Shown here piece after piece: positions 6,719 to 8,283 of a stretch of DNA of 8,283 nt. The notes beneath the pieces are model-generated. The model saw only the letters and a list, made by a program, of their open reading frames with translations. It was not told where the DNA came from and searched no databases. Source of the DNA: Planctomycetaceae bacterium. GTDB lineage: Bacteria; Planctomycetota; UBA1135; GCA-002686595. The stretch spans positions 1-8,283 of the forward strand of contig JABWBL010000125.1 of assembly GCA_013360535.1 (NCBI GenBank), read 5' to 3'. How positions within the stretch are numbered: position 1 is the first letter of the stretch; every line of letters starts with the position of its first letter. The position numbers and the translations under genes are program-made.

Positions 6719-6743
6719 GGGAAGGCCCCGGGGGAGGGCGGGG
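6719..6743 (+). other. G-run cluster (possible G-quadruplex) in the leader of paralog 2
   Basis: Four G-runs on the plus strand (6719-6721, 6730-6734, 6736-6738, 6740-6743) are separated by 8, 1 and 1 bases. This nearly satisfies the usual quadruplex pattern, with the first loop one base too long. It lies about 80 bases before the start of the second paralog, within the 219-bp spacer 6604-6822. I see no gene in that spacer and no clear promoter. Confidence 0.3.
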
Positions 6744-6810
6744 AAAGAATCCTGAACCGCGCGGGGGGCGACTTGCGGAGTCGGGGCCGGGCCAGAGGAC
6801 TTGGCCCGGA

Positions 6811-6817
6811 AGGAAGG
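6811..6817 (+). promoter_or_regulatory. Ribosome-binding site of paralog 2
   Basis: AGGAAGG sits 5 bases before the ATG at 6823. This supports that start over an in-frame ATG at 6688, which would put a 45-residue Gly/Arg-rich stretch ahead of the signal peptide. Confidence 0.65.
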
Positions 6818-6822
6818 CAGTC

Positions 6823-7920
6823 ATGGGGCTCTTGCAGGTGGTCGGCGTGGGAGTGGCGGCGCTCGTGGTCGCGGTCGGTGCGCGGGCGCAGTCGGGTGTG
6901 GGGAGCTCGTGGAGCGACGATTTCGAGCGCGCGGACGGGCCGCTCGGGGCGGGCTGGAGCGTGCTCACGGGCAGCTGGGGCGTGAGCGGCAACCGCGGCG
7001 CGCACCTCTCGACGGCGCCGAACGAAATTGCATTCTTCGACGCGGCGCAGGCGCGCTACACCGACGCGAGCGTGCAGCTCGACGTTTTCTGCCTCAACCA
7101 GGGCAGCCAGTACTCCGGCGTCGCGATCGGCGTCGGCGGCGCGGACACGATCCTCGTCAAGGTGCAGGATCAGGATGGTCTGCCGGGCTTCTCGCACATC
7201 GGCCTGCTGCACCGCACAGGTGCGACGAGCTGGAACACGTGGAACGGCTCGGGCACCGGAATCGCGGCCCTTTCCGCGCATTTTGACGCCGCGCGACTGA
7301 CGGTGAGCTTCCCCGACGCCGACACGATCCGGGTCGAGCTCGACACGAACTTCGACGGCGCGGCGGAGCAGGTGTACTCGCGCACGGGAGTCGCGGCGCT
7401 GGCGGCGAACCTCGGCACGGGCTTCGGCGTCGCCGCGTGGGGCTCGACGGCGCGCTTCGACAACTTCAAGGTCACGCCCGAGGACATCGCGAGCTACTGC
7501 GACGCGGGCGTGACGTGGAACGGCTGCGCCGCGCAGCTCTCCGCGACGAGCGCGCCGCGGCTGGGTGGCGTGGGCTCGTGCCAGCTCGTCGTCGATGCCG
7601 TCGAGGGCCAGCGCTCGGGGCTCATCTTCTACGGCCTCGAGGCGCAATGGACGCCGTGGTGCGTCTCCGGTGGAACGAGCCACCTGTGCGTGAGCTCGCC
7701 ACTCGCGCGCACGCCCGTGCAGTCGTCCGGCGGTTCTTCCGGTGCGTGCGACGGCACGCTGTCGCTCGACTGGAACGCGTTCCTGCTCTCCAACCCGGAA
7801 ACGCTGGGAGCGCCGTTCAGCGCGGGGCAGAGCGTGTACCTGCAGGCGTGGTTCAGCGATCCGACGGCATGCCGCGGGAGCAGCTTGTCGACGGCGCTGC
7901 GCCTGACGTGCGTGCCCTGA
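6823..7920 (+). CDS. Secreted protein, LamG-like region plus Cys-framed C-terminal domain (paralog 2)
   Basis: A 365-residue exported protein, homologous end to end with the gene just upstream (about half the residues identical by eye). The signal peptide has hydrophobic core VVGVGVAALVVAVG and likely cleavage after ARA. The LamG-like region runs from WSDDFERADGPLGAGW to ARFDNFKVTPED (about residues 28-221). The C-terminal domain starts at Tyr225-Cys226 and repeats the paralog's landmarks: WNGC, VEGQRSGLIFYG, HLCV, GACDGTLSLDWNAF, LQAWFSDP, and the ending LSTALRLTCVP. It has Cys residues absent from paralog 1 (in WTPWC, TACRG and LTC), which suggests one or more extra disulfides. The start is set by AGGAAGG 5 bases upstream. 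The spacer to paralog 1 is 219 bp, so it may have its own promoter. The stop codon is 10 bp from the stop of the convergent Sel1-repeat gene. Function unknown; a surface or extracellular matrix role is conceivable. Confidence 0.88.
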   Translation: MGLLQVVGVGVAALVVAVGARAQSGVGSSWSDDFERADGPLGAGWSVLTGSWGVSGNRGAHLSTAPNEIAFFDAAQARYTDASVQLDVFCLNQGSQYSGVAIGVGGADTILVKVQDQDGLPGFSHIGLLHRTGATSWNTWNGSGTGIAALSAHFDAARLTVSFPDADTIRVELDTNFDGAAEQVYSRTGVAALAANLGTGFGVAAWGSTARFDNFKVTPEDIASYCDAGVTWNGCAAQLSATSAPRLGGVGSCQLVVDAVEGQRSGLIFYGLEAQWTPWCVSGGTSHLCVSSPLARTPVQSSGGSSGACDGTLSLDWNAFLLSNPETLGAPFSAGQSVYLQAWFSDPTACRGSSLSTALRLTCVP

Positions 7921-7930
7921 GCGAGCGCAG

Positions 7931-8283
7931 CTAACGACGAACCGGAACGAGCGTCGGCACGAGTTGCCGCGCTCGTTCGCGCTGGTCCGGCGCGAGGCGG
8001 CGCTCGAGCGCAGCGAGGCGTTCGCCTGCGGAACGTTGGCCGTTGGAGAGCGCGAGCGAATACCACGCGCTCGCGAGCACGTCGTCCTGCGCGACGCCGC
8101 GGCCGTGCTCGTGCAGCGCACCCAGACGCTCCTGCGCGACCGCGAGGCCCTGCTCGGCGGCCCTGGTGAACCAACGCGCGGCTTCGCTCGGATCCTGCGC
8201 GACGCCGTTGCCCTGCAGGAGCGCCTGACCGAGGTTGTGCTGCGCGAGCGCGAGCCCGCCGTCCGCCGCCGCGCGCAGGAGCG
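7931..8283 (-). CDS. Sel1-repeat (TPR-like) protein, C-terminal part (N-terminus outside window)
   Basis: The last 116 residues of a protein whose start lies beyond the right edge; the frame is open to base 8283 and ends at TAG (complement of 7931-7933). Two Sel1-like repeats of about 37 residues are visible: AAADGGLALAQHNLGQALLQ followed by GNGVAQDPSEAARWFTRA, then AAEQGLAVAQERLGALHEHG followed by RGVAQDDVLASAWYSLA. Both show the family pattern of small residues, LG, a G-x-GVaqD turn and aA-W in the second helix. The remaining tail (LSNGQRSAGERLAALERRLAP and on) is a charged helix typical after the last repeat. Sel1 repeats are protein-interaction scaffolds built as paired helices. The location in the cell and the partner cannot be told without the N-terminus. 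The gene is convergent with paralog 2, with a 10-bp gap. Confidence 0.9.
   Translation of the reverse strand, partial: LLRAAADGGLALAQHNLGQALLQGNGVAQDPSEAARWFTRAAEQGLAVAQERLGALHEHGRGVAQDDVLASAWYSLALSNGQRSAGERLAALERRLAPDQRERARQLVPTLVPVRR
7945..7978. terminator. Long hairpin at the convergent junction, candidate terminator
   Basis: Arms GAACGAGCG (7945-7953) and CGCTCGTTC (7970-7978) pair perfectly. Inside them CGGCA (7955-7959) pairs with TGCCG (7965-7969). The result is a 14-bp stem broken only by a bulged T7954, with a 5-base loop CGAGT. It begins 24 bases after the stop of paralog 2 and lies inside the last codons of the Sel1-repeat gene. No T-run follows on either strand, so it is not a classical intrinsic terminator, but GC-rich bacteria often use such hairpins or protect mRNA 3' ends with them. 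Confidence 0.5.

Noticed and set aside
5455..8121. An 888-codon open frame on the minus strand across both secreted-protein genes.
   Set aside because: It is antisense to two genes with signal peptides, ribosome-binding sites and mutual homology. Its product is Arg/Ala/Gly-rich without domain motifs, as expected for the antisense frame of GC-rich coding DNA.

Overview
The window is GC-rich bacterial DNA (G or C at most third codon positions) and densely packed with genes. I recognise eight protein genes plus one tRNA gene. Two of the protein genes are cut by the window edges: a copper ATPase at the left and a Sel1-repeat protein at the right. The best guess for the host is a deep-branching, GC-rich planctomycete. 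The reasons are two secreted proteins with a cysteine-framed C-terminal domain of a type I associate with planctomycete secretomes, a secreted SASA-type acetylesterase, and small DUF1801 and YjbR proteins. This is inference from protein style; there is no phylogenetic marker gene here.

Layout. (1) 1-1903 is a copper-homeostasis module: a P1B-type copper ATPase (minus strand, C-terminus outside the window) and a 76-residue CopZ-like chaperone (plus strand) diverge from a 146-bp spacer with a candidate operator. (2) 1919-3607 (minus) is a secreted protein with two tandem SASA esterase domains. The first keeps its catalytic motifs; the second has lost the serine and the histidine. It meets the chaperone gene tail to tail with a 15-bp gap. 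(3) 3686-3759 is tRNA-Arg(CCT). (4) 3803-5309 (minus) holds three small co-directional genes, in transcription order a DUF1801 protein, a predicted lipoprotein of unknown function and a YjbR/MmcQ-family protein. (5) 5310-5526 is a divergent spacer rich in inverted repeats. (6) 5527-7920 (plus) holds two tandem paralogous secreted proteins, each with a signal peptide, a LamG-like beta-sandwich region and a cysteine-framed C-terminal domain. (7) 7931-8283 (minus) is the C-terminal part of a Sel1-repeat protein, convergent with the second paralog; a very stable hairpin lies at the junction.

The copper pair is a clear functional unit: the chaperone delivers Cu(I) to the exporter. The paralog pair looks like a duplication of an envelope or extracellular protein. 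The other genes show no obvious shared pathway. I see no CRISPR array, transposase, phage gene or rRNA. Several very long open frames antisense to the real genes are composition artefacts. I find no convincing new multi-gene system; the best leads are the half-dead tandem esterase, the paralogous secreted pair and the 14-bp hairpin at 7945-7978.
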